From an uncultured Bacteroidia bacterium (lineage in GTDB: Bacteria; Bacteroidota; Bacteroidia; Bacteroidales; UBA932): DNA of 64,000 bases. Location: contig CACZCQ010000005.1 in the NCBI GenBank assembly GCA_902779765.1, positions 1-64,000 of the forward strand, given 5' to 3'. The translations under genes and the position numbers were made by a program. Positions 53,961-63,754 of this stretch are shown in pieces (within the stretch, counting starts at the first letter, position 1; each line of letters opens with the position of its first letter). Under the pieces are notes generated by a model. The model worked only from the letters and a program-made list of their open reading frames with translations. It made no database searches and was not told the origin of the DNA.

Positions 53961-56153
53961 ATGAACTTCCGTCTCGAATCTACATACAAGCCGTCAGGAG
54001 ACCAGCCTGAGGCAATCGAAGGACTTTGCAGGGCCTTGGAAGAGGGTATCGGGGATGTTACTCTGCTCGGTGTCACCGGTTCGGGCAAGACATTCACCAT
54101 GGCCAATGTCATCGAGAAACTGCAGCGCCCAGCCCTGGTACTGAGTCACAACAAGACCCTGGCCGCCCAGTTGTACGGTGAATTCAAGAGTTTCTTCCCC
54201 TCCAACGCGGTGGAATATTTCGTCTCTTACTACGACTATTACCAGCCGGAGGCATATCTCCCGACAACCGACACCTATATAGAGAAGGACCTCAGCATAA
54301 ACGACCAGATAGACAAACTTCGACTCAGTGCCGCGTCAGCCCTGATGTCAGGCCGCAGGGATGTAATCGTGGTCTCCAGCGTTTCCTGCCTCTATGGCAT
54401 AGGAAATCCTGAGGACTTCCACGCCCAGTCCGTGCTCGTCAGGAAGGGTGAGACCAGGTCACTCACACGGTTGCTTTACCATCTCGTCGACGCCAACTAC
54501 AGCCGCACGGAAGTCGACTTCAAGAGGGGAACCTTCAGGGTGCGCGGAGATACCGTGGATGTATTCCTGGGAGGCTCGGACGAAGCTGTGAGGATTGAAT
54601 TCTTCGGAGACGAGATCGAGTCCCTCTCGCTTATCGATCCGGTCACTGGCGCCAGGATCGAGGACCTCGACGAGGTACCGATCTTCCCTGCAACTAACTT
54701 CGTGACGACAAGGGAAAGGAGCATCAAGGCCGTCAGCCAGATCCAGGACGACCTCAAGGCACAGATCGATTATTTCAATGAAATCGGCAAAGGTCTGGAG
54801 GCCAAACGTCTGCAGCAAAGGGTCGAGAACGACCTGGAGATGATCAAGGAGATGGGCTACTGCCCGGGCATCGAGAACTATTCCCGATACCTGGACGGCC
54901 GCAAACCCGGACAGAGACCGTTCTGCCTGATCGACTATTTTCCGAACGACTTCATAACCTTCATCGACGAAAGCCACGTCACGATCCCACAGATCAGGGC
55001 GATGTACGGAGGTGACCATTCCCGCAAGTCAGTACTTGTCGAATATGGTTTCCGCCTCCCCGCCGCGGCCGACAACCGTCCGCTGAAGTTCGATGAATTC
55101 AATGAGATCACCGGGCAGAAGGTATATGTCAGCGCCACTCCTGCCGACTATGAACTGGAGCGTTCGGAAGGTCTTGTGGTTGAACAGGTTGTAAGGCCTA
55201 CTGGACTTCTCGACCCCCCTATCGAGGTCAGGCCGACGGAGAATCAGGTGGACGACCTGGTGGAGGAGATCCGTCAAAGGGCGGAGCGGGACGAAAGGAT
55301 TCTCGTCACGACGCTTACCAAAAGGATGGCTGAAGAGCTGAACGACTATCTTGACCGGATCGGGGTCCGCGTACGATATATCCACTCGGATGTGGATACC
55401 GCGGAGCGCGTGGAAATAATCGAGGATTTCAAGAACGGGTTGTTCGACGTTCTGGTGGGAGTGAACCTCCTGAGGGAAGGTCTTGATATTCCGACAGTTT
55501 CACTCGTAGCCATCCTGGATGCGGACAAGGAAGGCTTCCTCCGTTCAGGAAGGGCTCTGACCCAGACTGCGGGACGCGCGGCCAGGAATGTCAACGGTCT
55601 TGTGATCATGTACGCCGACACAATCACCGAGTCCATGGAAGAGACCATCCGGGAGACCAACCGCCGCCGCACCAAGCAGATGGAATACAACAAGGTCCAT
55701 CACATCACGCCGAAGCAGGTGGAGGTAAAGAGCAATGTGCTGGTCACCGAGTTGTACGGTCCTTCGGCCCTTCGACAAGTTCAGGATGGGGTCAATCCGA
55801 GGATAGTGAACGGGCCGAGCGGCCGGGTGAGCGCAAAAGACTCGGTATCCGATCCGACCTATATTCCCAATCCGAGCGAACTTGGCCGCGGAAGCGTCTC
55901 TGTCGGTCTCGGACACGATTCCAAGCGGGAGGGCAACACGGCCTATGTGGACGGATACGTCAAGGCCGACCTGGCAGCAGTGCTGCAGGATCCGGTGATA
56001 AGGGCTATGAGCAGGGAGCAGATAGAGAAGACTATCGCGGAAGACCGCCGAAGGATGGAACATTCGGCTGCTGAACTGGATTTCAGCCAGGCCGCGAAGT
56101 TCCGCGACGAGATGTGGGCGCTGCAGGAATACCTTAAGGTCTGGAAATCATAG
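53961..56153 (+). CDS. uvrB: Excinuclease ABC subunit B with an enlarged linker
   Basis: The product is 730 aa from the ATG at 53961 (an adjacent GTG at 53958 is in frame). UvrB is the damage-verifying helicase-like subunit of nucleotide excision repair. Motifs: [14 protein letters not shown] (Walker A), the beta-hairpin [21 protein letters not shown] region, FITFIDESH (DEAH-like), [20 protein letters not shown] and the C-terminal UVR domain ([19 protein letters not shown]). The usual length is about 670; the excess of about 55 residues lies in the linker (about residues 595-665), in low-complexity sequence. It overlaps the convergent gene by 6 bases. Confidence 0.95.
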   Translation: MNFRLESTYKPSGDQPEAIEGLCRALEEGIGDVTLLGVTGSGKTFTMANVIEKLQRPALVLSHNKTLAAQLYGEFKSFFPSNAVEYFVSYYDYYQPEAYLPTTDTYIEKDLSINDQIDKLRLSAASALMSGRRDVIVVSSVSCLYGIGNPEDFHAQSVLVRKGETRSLTRLLYHLVDANYSRTEVDFKRGTFRVRGDTVDVFLGGSDEAVRIEFFGDEIESLSLIDPVTGARIEDLDEVPIFPATNFVTTRERSIKAVSQIQDDLKAQIDYFNEIGKGLEAKRLQQRVENDLEMIKEMGYCPGIENYSRYLDGRKPGQRPFCLIDYFPNDFITFIDESHVTIPQIRAMYGGDHSRKSVLVEYGFRLPAAADNRPLKFDEFNEITGQKVYVSATPADYELERSEGLVVEQVVRPTGLLDPPIEVRPTENQVDDLVEEIRQRAERDERILVTTLTKRMAEELNDYLDRIGVRVRYIHSDVDTAERVEIIEDFKNGLFDVLVGVNLLREGLDIPTVSLVAILDADKEGFLRSGRALTQTAGRAARNVNGLVIMYADTITESMEETIRETNRRRTKQMEYNKVHHITPKQVEVKSNVLVTELYGPSALRQVQDGVNPRIVNGPSGRVSAKDSVSDPTYIPNPSELGRGSVSVGLGHDSKREGNTAYVDGYVKADLAAVLQDPVIRAMSREQIEKTIAEDRRRMEHSAAELDFSQAAKFRDEMWALQEYLKVWKS

Positions 56154-57650
56154 GCTCCATCTCAGACCCATGGTGGCGCCGAAGATGCTGGATGGTTTGA
56201 GAGAGCCGGCTGTTAGGACTTCGCCTTTGTCGGCATAGAGGCCGTAAAGGACTGAAAGGGACTTGAACGGTACTTCTCCCATGAAAGCTGCACTGAACTG
56301 CTTCAAGGGCGTTTCCTTGACGGTACCGGGATCTTTATTCCACTGTGATTCACCGGTATATGGTTTGGCATAGGTACCGAATGCCCGGTTGCCGGTTAGC
56401 ATCAATTTATAAGGAGCCTTCTTGAAAAGCATTCCTGCCAAACCCAGGTGAACGGCCTTCAGGCGGTTGTTCTCAACCCCGAAAACGTAACCACCGAAGG
56501 GATTCCAGTCGCCATAGCGTGTTCCGGAAGGATAGAACATCGGGATACCGGCGGTACGGCCGAAGAATGTCCAGCCGGAACGATATTCACCATTATTGAA
56601 ATAGTTGTCCCCTCCTCCGGAGATATGCTTCTTGCCCTCGGCATCCGTCCAGTCGTGCCGGGTTCCGGACTGCCACATCGTGGTGGCATATTCCAGCAAT
56701 ACGTCGCTTACCCATCCGGTTTTATCGTCGAGACCGAAGTGAAGGGTATTCACTCCGTCAGGGAAATTCTGGAGGCCCATTCCCGAGCCGTCATCATACG
56801 GGATGTCATGCTGGAAGGTCACGGAATATCCATTCCCCTTCCACCGGAGGGCCAGTAATTCCGCTCCCCTCTGGTCGCCGAGGACATTGATCTGGTCGCT
56901 CACGGTAGCATTGCTGCCGCCGCTGGAACCGGTGACAACCCGGATGTAATTCCCCAGGCCGGAAGGACGTTTGCCATTGATCGGATGCGTACCGCTCCAG
57001 AGTGCGAAATGGTCGAGCTGTCCCATGAAATCCAGCCTGTTTGTAATGTGTATCGTAAAGCCGACCCTCATGTTATGGAGCAAGGCACCCTGAACATAAC
57101 GGGTGTCAATGGTGCGGTAGTCGCCGTAAGAGCCGAAAACCTCAAGCTTCCCTTTGGTGAATGGAACTGCCACCGGTTCCAGGTTCAATGAATATCCGGG
57201 CAGGCTCCTTGAATTCCCGCTCCATAGGATATTCCCTCCCGTTGTGGACAAAGAACCAAGGTACGCGGGTCCTTGCGAGGCAGAACCGGCGAGGAAACCC
57301 TGTTCACGATGCTTCATACCCAGGTCCAATGAGAAAACCTTCCATCTCAGGCTGCCATAAAGCTCATCCATCATGATCCTTGTCTTTGGATCGTTGGAGG
57401 AGGCCGGATTAGGTCCACCGTTCCAGTCAGATCCCGGAGGGTAATACATATCCATCCCTGCCGCCAGGGATGCACCCCAACGCCACTGCAAGGTCTGGGA
57501 AGGATCGAACTGGCTGTGGGCACTGACCAGCCCTATGGCGCCGTCCGCCTCGGGCATGATTCCGAAACGGTTGGCGGTCGCCCAGAACGGCATGACCGAC
57601 CCGGAGGACATCGCCCCGAGCAACATGAGTGTCAAAATAAAATCATGCAT
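56148..57650 (-). CDS. Capsule assembly Wzi family protein
   Basis: The product is 500 aa with a short N-terminal hydrophobic signal ([19 protein letters not shown]). The mature start [14 protein letters not shown] is typical of Bacteroidales Wzi-family outer membrane barrels, and the rest is alternating beta strands with aromatic girdles ([39 protein letters not shown]). In E. coli Wzi is an outer membrane lectin anchoring capsule. It is 6 bases after the WecA-like gene, supporting a surface-polysaccharide role. Confidence 0.85.
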   Translation of the reverse strand: MHDFILTLMLLGAMSSGSVMPFWATANRFGIMPEADGAIGLVSAHSQFDPSQTLQWRWGASLAAGMDMYYPPGSDWNGGPNPASSNDPKTRIMMDELYGSLRWKVFSLDLGMKHREQGFLAGSASQGPAYLGSLSTTGGNILWSGNSRSLPGYSLNLEPVAVPFTKGKLEVFGSYGDYRTIDTRYVQGALLHNMRVGFTIHITNRLDFMGQLDHFALWSGTHPINGKRPSGLGNYIRVVTGSSGGSNATVSDQINVLGDQRGAELLALRWKGNGYSVTFQHDIPYDDGSGMGLQNFPDGVNTLHFGLDDKTGWVSDVLLEYATTMWQSGTRHDWTDAEGKKHISGGGDNYFNNGEYRSGWTFFGRTAGIPMFYPSGTRYGDWNPFGGYVFGVENNRLKAVHLGLAGMLFKKAPYKLMLTGNRAFGTYAKPYTGESQWNKDPGTVKETPLKQFSAAFMGEVPFKSLSVLYGLYADKGEVLTAGSLKPSSIFGATMGLRWSL

Positions 57651-57656
57651 GATTGG

Positions 57657-59093
57657 TTATTCCTCCTTGAGGGTGATTATGGCAGACGTGCCATCCTTGG
57701 CATCACGGATCAAGATTATGCTGCCGTCGCGGATCCCTTCATCTACAATGCTGTCCACCTTCTCAGGATCCACGCCGCTGCGTTCCTTGATATTACGAAG
57801 ATAGACTTCAGCCTTCCCTTTCATGAAATCGTAAACCTTCCTGTGATCCTCATCATCATGAAGCAGGTCGACATCATCATACGGATAATCGATATTAAAG
57901 GCATCTACGGGGGAATCCAACCATCTTTCCAGGCTTTGCCACTCCTTCGAGTGCCCCAGATGGGTCTTTATTCCGAACCTGGTCATCTTGTGCATGAACT
58001 CGGTATGGTTCTTCTCATGCCACCTGAAGAAAAAGAAAACCCCGCATATCAGAAGGGCCCCTGTGAATATGACAAGGTAAAGCTGCATGTCGAGGCCACA
58101 GTGCAGTTTGACGCTGAGAGCCCAGATTCCGACCACGAGGATATTGATCAGCAGCTCCAGAAGGGTCGTGACAGAGTGGCTGATACCCGCCCGGACAAAG
58201 ATATGGTGCAGATGTGTCTTGTCCGGGAAGAATGGACTCTTGCCACGATAGATGCGGAGCAGCATCACCCTCACCGTATCGAAAACCGGTACGCTCAATA
58301 TTGCCAGCAGCATGGCTATCATATTGACATTCTTCCGGACGGTCATCAATTTCAGGGATGATTCGCTGCGAAGGACACTGATCGTGAACCAAACCATCAG
58401 GACGCCCATCATCATGGTTCCGGCATCTCCGAGGAACATCTTGCTTTTCTTGCCGAAGATATTATGGAGAAGGAACGGTATGACGGCGGCAGCCATCGAG
58501 AATGCTAGGACGGCATTGGGAAGGTCCTCAACCTTTATGAACATAAGGCCGAACATAAGGCTGCAGAAGAAGCAAAGGCTGCTGCAAAGCCCGTTCACCC
58601 CATCGATCATGTTGACGGCATTGATGATCCCCACTCCTGCGAACAAGGTAAGCGGAACAGCTATCCACCAACTGATCTCATAAACACCCCACAGGCCATG
58701 GAGGCTGTCAGCACAGGCACCGCTGGCGAAAATAAGTCCCAGGATAGTTATTACCTCTATCAGGAACCTGGATTTAGGACTCAGTCCCAGCATGTCATCC
58801 ATGGCTCCGGCGTACAACATTATGACCATGGCGCAGAGGGCCGGACCGAGAGGCATCAGGATGTCACCTGAAAGAAACCAGGTGACGGAGGCCCCGACAA
58901 GGACCCCTACGACCAGTCCGAAAAAAACAGCTATGCCGCCAAGTACCGGAACAGGACGCCTCTGCAACTTCCTTGCATCCGGATTGTCGACGATCCTGCT
59001 GTCCAGGGCTATCTTCAATATCCTGAAATAGGCCCACTTCACCGCAACGAAAGCGGCAATGACGGAAATCAGAATTATGAGAACGCTGGTCAT
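57657..59093 (-). CDS. WecA/TagO-type glycosyl-1-phosphate transferase with C-terminal extension
   Basis: The product is 478 aa. The first 340 residues hold about eleven transmembrane helices and MraY/WecA-family motifs: RRPVPVLGGIAVFFG, YAGAMDDMLGLSPKSRFL (DD pair), NMIDGVNGLC, FLGDAGTMMMG and HLHHIFVRAGISH (catalytic histidines). It should transfer a sugar-1-phosphate, probably GlcNAc-1-P, to undecaprenyl phosphate to start O-antigen or capsule. The last 130 residues are soluble, acidic and not part of the normal family (about 350 aa). First step enzyme of the polysaccharide locus. Confidence 0.92.
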   Translation of the reverse strand: MTSVLIILISVIAAFVAVKWAYFRILKIALDSRIVDNPDARKLQRRPVPVLGGIAVFFGLVVGVLVGASVTWFLSGDILMPLGPALCAMVIMLYAGAMDDMLGLSPKSRFLIEVITILGLIFASGACADSLHGLWGVYEISWWIAVPLTLFAGVGIINAVNMIDGVNGLCSSLCFFCSLMFGLMFIKVEDLPNAVLAFSMAAAVIPFLLHNIFGKKSKMFLGDAGTMMMGVLMVWFTISVLRSESSLKLMTVRKNVNMIAMLLAILSVPVFDTVRVMLLRIYRGKSPFFPDKTHLHHIFVRAGISHSVTTLLELLINILVVGIWALSVKLHCGLDMQLYLVIFTGALLICGVFFFFRWHEKNHTEFMHKMTRFGIKTHLGHSKEWQSLERWLDSPVDAFNIDYPYDDVDLLHDDEDHRKVYDFMKGKAEVYLRNIKERSGVDPEKVDSIVDEGIRDGSIILIRDAKDGTSAIITLKEE

Positions 59094-59135
59094 AGGAATT
59101 CAAAGATAGCCATTAATAATGATTATGCCAATTCT

Positions 59136-61409
59136 TTATCTCCAAGATATGGTCCCTGCGTTCAAGAGATTATCATGAGAAATGCGGAAACCATTGGACT
59201 TGCGTCCTCCGAGCAGGACGGATGTACCCTTCGCCGGTTTGGCCGAGGCGGCCTTTGTGACCGACAAGGTCTTCCCTTCCGTAAGCTGTATCTCAACAGT
59301 GTCGAACACCGGAAGGGAGAGAGTATATGAAGGATCTCCCGGGCAGTCCGGATAGAAACCCATCATCGAGAATACCGCCCACACTGACATGGTCCCGGTA
59401 TCATCGTTACCCGGAATACCGTCAGGGGCATTATGGAAATGACTTCCAAGCAGGTCGTGGACCGTCTTCCAGGTACGCCATTCCTCGCCCTTCACGCGGC
59501 TGTACAGGTAGGGGTACGCTATATCAGGCTCGTTGGCCGGGTCGTACAGTCCGTCAGCGAATACCATCTGCAACCTTTTTACGAATTTCCTTGGTCCGCC
59601 GGCAAGCTTGACCAGCCCGTCCACATCGTGTGGAACATAGAAAGTATAGTTCCACGCACTCCCTTCATGGAAGCCAGGGACCGGTTCGAAGTTCTCTCCC
59701 TGACGAGGATTGAAAGGCGTCAGGAAAGATCCGTCTTTCCGGAGTGGACGCAGGCAGCCATATTCCTCAGACCAGTAATGGCGGTAGCCAAGGGAACGCT
59801 GCCTGTACTTCGCAGCATCCTCCGGATGACCCAGAGCGTCTGCCAGGCGGGCAAGGGCGGCATCCGCCATATAATACTCCAGGGCGTGGGAGACCGAATT
59901 GTCACCTGAGAAATCCTGGCTGAACCAGCCCAGGGGAATGTAACCCCTTTCGATGTAAGGATCGATGTCAGGACGCATCCTGTTCATGCGTCCGGGAGTT
60001 TCCGCGGACTTGACAAAGGCTTCGTAAGCTGTCTCGATATCGAAGTCCTTGAGCCCCTTCAGCCAGGTGTCAGTCAGTACAGGGATTGCAGGATCCCCTT
60101 CCATCGTGAATGTCTCCCGGCCGTAAAGCTCCCATTTGGGCATCCATCCCCACTCCCGGTACATATCCACCATGCTCCGGGCCATGTCGATCTGCTTTTC
60201 AGGATAGACAAGGGTAAGAAGCTGGTGGACATTGCGGCAGGTATCCCACAGGGAGAATACGGTGTAACGGTGATGCCCCTGCGCCACTCTCCCGATGCCC
60301 GTTTTACCGGTTGGTGAGCCCGCCGGACCACCGGCAGAATCAGGATTGCCGAATTCCATTATCGGGTATTCCTCATTCACGTCGTCCAGTATATTAGGAT
60401 GTATGAGGGCATGGTAGAGGGCCGTATAGAACACCGTCTTCTGTTCCTCCGTCCCGCCGGTCACGCGGATCCGTCCCAATGGTTCACGCCAGCTCTCACG
60501 GGCTGAAGCCACTACCCTGTCGAAGTCGAAGCCCCGCTGCTCCGCATCCAGATTCATCCTCGCATTCTCGATGCTCACGAAGGAAACTCCCATCTGGACC
60601 ATCAGCTGCTCGCCTTCCTTCAAATCCTCGTAACGGAACCAATAACCTATGTCGTCTCCGGAAAGCTCGCGTGAATATGCTCCATATATCTTGTATTTCC
60701 CGGCATCGGCATCCCAGGCCGCCTCGGCAGCCATCGGACGCTGTTTCTTCCAATATCCGCTGCTGTCCGGCACCTTGCTTACCCTCAGTACGAAATACAT
60801 CGGGAACACGGCATTCCGGTTGTAGCAGAAAGTACCCATGACCTTGAATCCTTCGATCTCAGTATCGGAAACCTTCCGTACCATGGCTCCGGACTCATTG
60901 GTCAGCCCTTCCCCAAGATTCACCAGAATGTTGCCGGAACCTCCCGGGAAGGTATAGCGTTCAAGAGAAGTACGGGTGGTAGCAGTAACCTCAGTATGGA
61001 CTCCGTTAAGCAGCTGGTTGGAATAATATCCCGGGCTGGCCGTTTCGTCCTTATATTCAGAGCCGTAGACATGGTAATCCACATTCAGGACGCCGGTCGT
61101 GGGCATCGTCAGGACGGAGCCCAGCTCAGGACAGCCTACTCCTGAAAGGTTCACGTGGGCATATCCGGTGAAATAACGGTTTTCCTCGACATACGGCGTC
61201 GACCACCAGCGGCTGTCCTTGTCCCATGTGTTGAGCTTGGAGCCCATCACGTTGAACGGAGTGACGCTCATCAGCCCGTTCGGCGTGACCGCCCCGGGAT
61301 TGCACGCCCCGAAATTGGTCGTCCCGATGAATGGATTGACGTATTCAACTTGTGCCCACAGAATCATAGGCATCAAAGCTAGCACTAATGTAAAGAGGGA
61401 CCGTTTCAT
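59136..61409 (-). CDS. GH92 family alpha-mannosidase, secreted
   Basis: The product is 757 aa with a signal peptide (ending ILWAQ). GH92 features: YVNPFIGTTNFGACNPGAV at the N-terminus (beta-sandwich), YTVFSLWDTCRNVHQLLTLV and GNDDTGTMSVWAVFSMMGFY in the barrel (calcium-dependent alpha-1,2-mannosidases). It should release mannose from N-glycans or mannans. Its ATG overlaps the preceding fusion gene by 4 bases, which places a glycan-degrading enzyme inside a biosynthetic locus. Confidence 0.95.
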   Translation of the reverse strand: MKRSLFTLVLALMPMILWAQVEYVNPFIGTTNFGACNPGAVTPNGLMSVTPFNVMGSKLNTWDKDSRWWSTPYVEENRYFTGYAHVNLSGVGCPELGSVLTMPTTGVLNVDYHVYGSEYKDETASPGYYSNQLLNGVHTEVTATTRTSLERYTFPGGSGNILVNLGEGLTNESGAMVRKVSDTEIEGFKVMGTFCYNRNAVFPMYFVLRVSKVPDSSGYWKKQRPMAAEAAWDADAGKYKIYGAYSRELSGDDIGYWFRYEDLKEGEQLMVQMGVSFVSIENARMNLDAEQRGFDFDRVVASARESWREPLGRIRVTGGTEEQKTVFYTALYHALIHPNILDDVNEEYPIMEFGNPDSAGGPAGSPTGKTGIGRVAQGHHRYTVFSLWDTCRNVHQLLTLVYPEKQIDMARSMVDMYREWGWMPKWELYGRETFTMEGDPAIPVLTDTWLKGLKDFDIETAYEAFVKSAETPGRMNRMRPDIDPYIERGYIPLGWFSQDFSGDNSVSHALEYYMADAALARLADALGHPEDAAKYRQRSLGYRHYWSEEYGCLRPLRKDGSFLTPFNPRQGENFEPVPGFHEGSAWNYTFYVPHDVDGLVKLAGGPRKFVKRLQMVFADGLYDPANEPDIAYPYLYSRVKGEEWRTWKTVHDLLGSHFHNAPDGIPGNDDTGTMSVWAVFSMMGFYPDCPGDPSYTLSLPVFDTVEIQLTEGKTLSVTKAASAKPAKGTSVLLGGRKSNGFRISHDNLLNAGTISWR

Positions 61410-62611
61410 TTCCTTCGGATTTTAAGGCTGATGGCTTCCGGATGCGCTGAACAGAATTTCTCAGCATTATCTACGACCAGGGCAAGGTAGCCTCCACCAC
61501 CGGCTCCTGGCATCTTCCAGGCGAGGACACCAGGTTCTGCGGACCACCTGTCAATATAGGGCTGGACGGAATTTTCCGACCTGGGAACGTCATCCCCTTC
61601 CATTACTGGATTGACCATAGCAGGGAACATCGCCACCTGAGCATCGAAGGATGCTTTGTATGCAGCGGCGAAACGCCAGAGATCCATTGCCAATATGGCA
61701 TCCCAGCAATCGTCCGCAGCCTTGGCAAGGGCCTGGACCTTAGGTTTGGTAATATCTTTTCCTGCCACCACACTGCAACCTGGTTTCCTGGGATGGAGAG
61801 GAATCATGGCAAGATGAGATTCAAGCCACCCAAGTACAGATTCATCATGACAAGTCTCTATCTTCTCCGGCCAGAACCGGTTGTTGTAATAATGACGGGC
61901 GAGACCAGGAATGCATATTCCAATAGAATCCTGCGCCCCAGAGATGATGCCGTCAGAGCGTTCAGGATCGTTCTCGAAGCAGAAGACCAGCTTTGCAAGC
62001 ATCTCCGGCTCCATGTCGGGGAGCTTGACTGGCCAAATCTTGCGGATCATGTTTCTTGTGCTGGTGGAAAGACCGCATCGGTCGCGGACCTCGAAAGTAG
62101 GTTCCAGACTGATTGTCAGTGCCCATCCAGGGGCAAAGTATGAAACGTATGGCTGATCGATCCATGTGCCGGCCAAGTCCAGCCGGGTAGGGATTGAGGA
62201 TGTAGCATCTTTTATGTCAGTAGATGAACGAGCAGTAAGGCCTTCTGCAGGAGTACGTTGCAATACGACATATTCAATCCCCCGTTCTTCACAGAACTTC
62301 CGTTTCTGATCGTTGCTGCCGTCTGCATTGACCACGAACACATCCGGCTTCAGTTCCTCAACGGTCGGGATGAAATCCATCACTCCACTGCCGGCGTTGA
62401 TAAACGCATCCTTCACGTACCGGATTGCCTTCACCATGAACAAGCGTTCCTTTTCAGGATAGAGCGTCTTGTGGTTCTTGTAATGCATGATGGTTTCGTC
62501 AGATCCGATCCCGACATAAAGGTCGCCGAACTGAGACGCCTGCCGGAAAAACTCCACATGACCGCTGTGAAGCAGGTCGTAGCAACCAGAAACGAAAACT
62601 TTTTTAGGCAT
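61406..62611 (-). CDS. Nucleotidyltransferase-GHMP kinase-like fusion
   Basis: The product is 401 aa. Residues 1-135 are a cytidylyltransferase-like domain (VFVSGCYDLLHSGHVEFF, with HSGH at 15-18, and ARSSTDIKD at 127-135). Residues 140-401 resemble a GHMP sugar kinase: PTRLDLAGTWIDQP (141-154) and MPGAGGGGYLAL (367-378). The central ATP loop normally reading GLGSS is replaced by SGAQDSIGICIPG (224-236). I infer that it makes a nucleotide-activated sugar or polyol for the polysaccharide, phosphorylating and then activating it, but the substrate is unknown. It lies 3 bases after the next gene upstream. Confidence 0.8.
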   Translation of the reverse strand: MPKKVFVSGCYDLLHSGHVEFFRQASQFGDLYVGIGSDETIMHYKNHKTLYPEKERLFMVKAIRYVKDAFINAGSGVMDFIPTVEELKPDVFVVNADGSNDQKRKFCEERGIEYVVLQRTPAEGLTARSSTDIKDATSSIPTRLDLAGTWIDQPYVSYFAPGWALTISLEPTFEVRDRCGLSTSTRNMIRKIWPVKLPDMEPEMLAKLVFCFENDPERSDGIISGAQDSIGICIPGLARHYYNNRFWPEKIETCHDESVLGWLESHLAMIPLHPRKPGCSVVAGKDITKPKVQALAKAADDCWDAILAMDLWRFAAAYKASFDAQVAMFPAMVNPVMEGDDVPRSENSVQPYIDRWSAEPGVLAWKMPGAGGGGYLALVVDNAEKFCSAHPEAISLKIRRK

Positions 62612-62614
62612 ATA

Positions 62615-63730
62615 CTAATCTTTACCTTTCTTTATCATTATTGCCAACTTCTCACCCCACCATCGGAACATACGGGGAATCTTCGACCATGATTCGGATG
62701 GGGCATAATAATGGAATCTCAGTGCTTGACCTGCGATACGCCATAAATGCTGGAGTCCATGAATGGGACCTGACTTGCGAAGATATTTCTTATTCTTCCC
62801 AAAATTACCCATTTCAAGGATATTCTTCCAGAGAGAGACGGCGCGGCGATGGAACTCATCCGGAATATCGAAGGGGAAATCTTCCGGAGGCAGACCAAGA
62901 TAGTCCGTCAAGATAGCGCCAAAGCCGATGAACGCCTTTTTGAGTCCGACACCTTCAAGGTGTGCCTCCAAACGAGCCACATCAATCTCTTTCTTATAAT
63001 GCTTCAGCACCAATGCCCAATCACAGAACTGCCGGAGTCCGATTCCCTCGCTGATGAAATGACCGAATATATGTGCAAAAACGTATAACGCATTGATGGT
63101 CGGAGGAAGTATAGGGACCTCGACACCGCAGATCTCGATGCTCTCATCGGAAGCCAGGATCTCATCCATCACGACTGTATCCCAATACTGCTGGTGGCGA
63201 GGATTTGATAGACTCACCAATGAACGGTGCATCTCATACTGTATGCCCCTGGACCTGAATTCGATGTGCTTGGGCGAATTGGTATCCTTGAACTTCGCCT
63301 CGTACGCATCACGGAAAAACGACACGGCCTTCTCCCAATCATCAGGATGACACAGAAAGTCAATATCCCCGCACGAGCGGGACTTCGGTTCCGGATAAAG
63401 TTGCGCCAGAGTCTGCCCCTTGACCACCCATATCCTTATGCCCGCCTCTTGAATAGAAGAACTCAGATCAGCTACTGCCTGGTCCAGTTCGAGGTTCCGC
63501 TGCCAGATGGCCTGTCGGGATCCGAAAAGATCTATGACATCCGGACGTTCGAGTTTTATCCCTGCGTCCATGAGACCCTTTACAACCAAACCTTCAGAAG
63601 CCTGCTTCTTACCCAGAGCGATAACTTCAGAATACCAATCATGATCCCATTGCAGATCAGCGAGATCAGTATGATCCTCGAAAACAGCCGCCCGAAGAAG
63701 TAGTAAGAAACAATTCTCAATAGAGAACAT
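62615..63730 (-). CDS. Nucleotidyltransferase family protein (NTP_transf_5-like)
   Basis: The product is 371 aa. KGQTLAQLYPEPKSRSCGDI followed by DFLC carries the G-D-I-D nucleotidyltransferase motif (121-124), with a preceding KGQ (104-106); the remaining helical part (HRSLVSL, FAHIFGHFISEGIGLRQFCD) fits the family of that name found in polysaccharide loci. No signal peptide. The reaction is unknown. It lies between the GT2 and the fusion gene in a minus-strand operon. Confidence 0.82.
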   Translation of the reverse strand: MFSIENCFLLLLRAAVFEDHTDLADLQWDHDWYSEVIALGKKQASEGLVVKGLMDAGIKLERPDVIDLFGSRQAIWQRNLELDQAVADLSSSIQEAGIRIWVVKGQTLAQLYPEPKSRSCGDIDFLCHPDDWEKAVSFFRDAYEAKFKDTNSPKHIEFRSRGIQYEMHRSLVSLSNPRHQQYWDTVVMDEILASDESIEICGVEVPILPPTINALYVFAHIFGHFISEGIGLRQFCDWALVLKHYKKEIDVARLEAHLEGVGLKKAFIGFGAILTDYLGLPPEDFPFDIPDEFHRRAVSLWKNILEMGNFGKNKKYLRKSGPIHGLQHLWRIAGQALRFHYYAPSESWSKIPRMFRWWGEKLAIMIKKGKD

Positions 63731-63754
63731 TGATGATAACTCCGATTGATTTAC

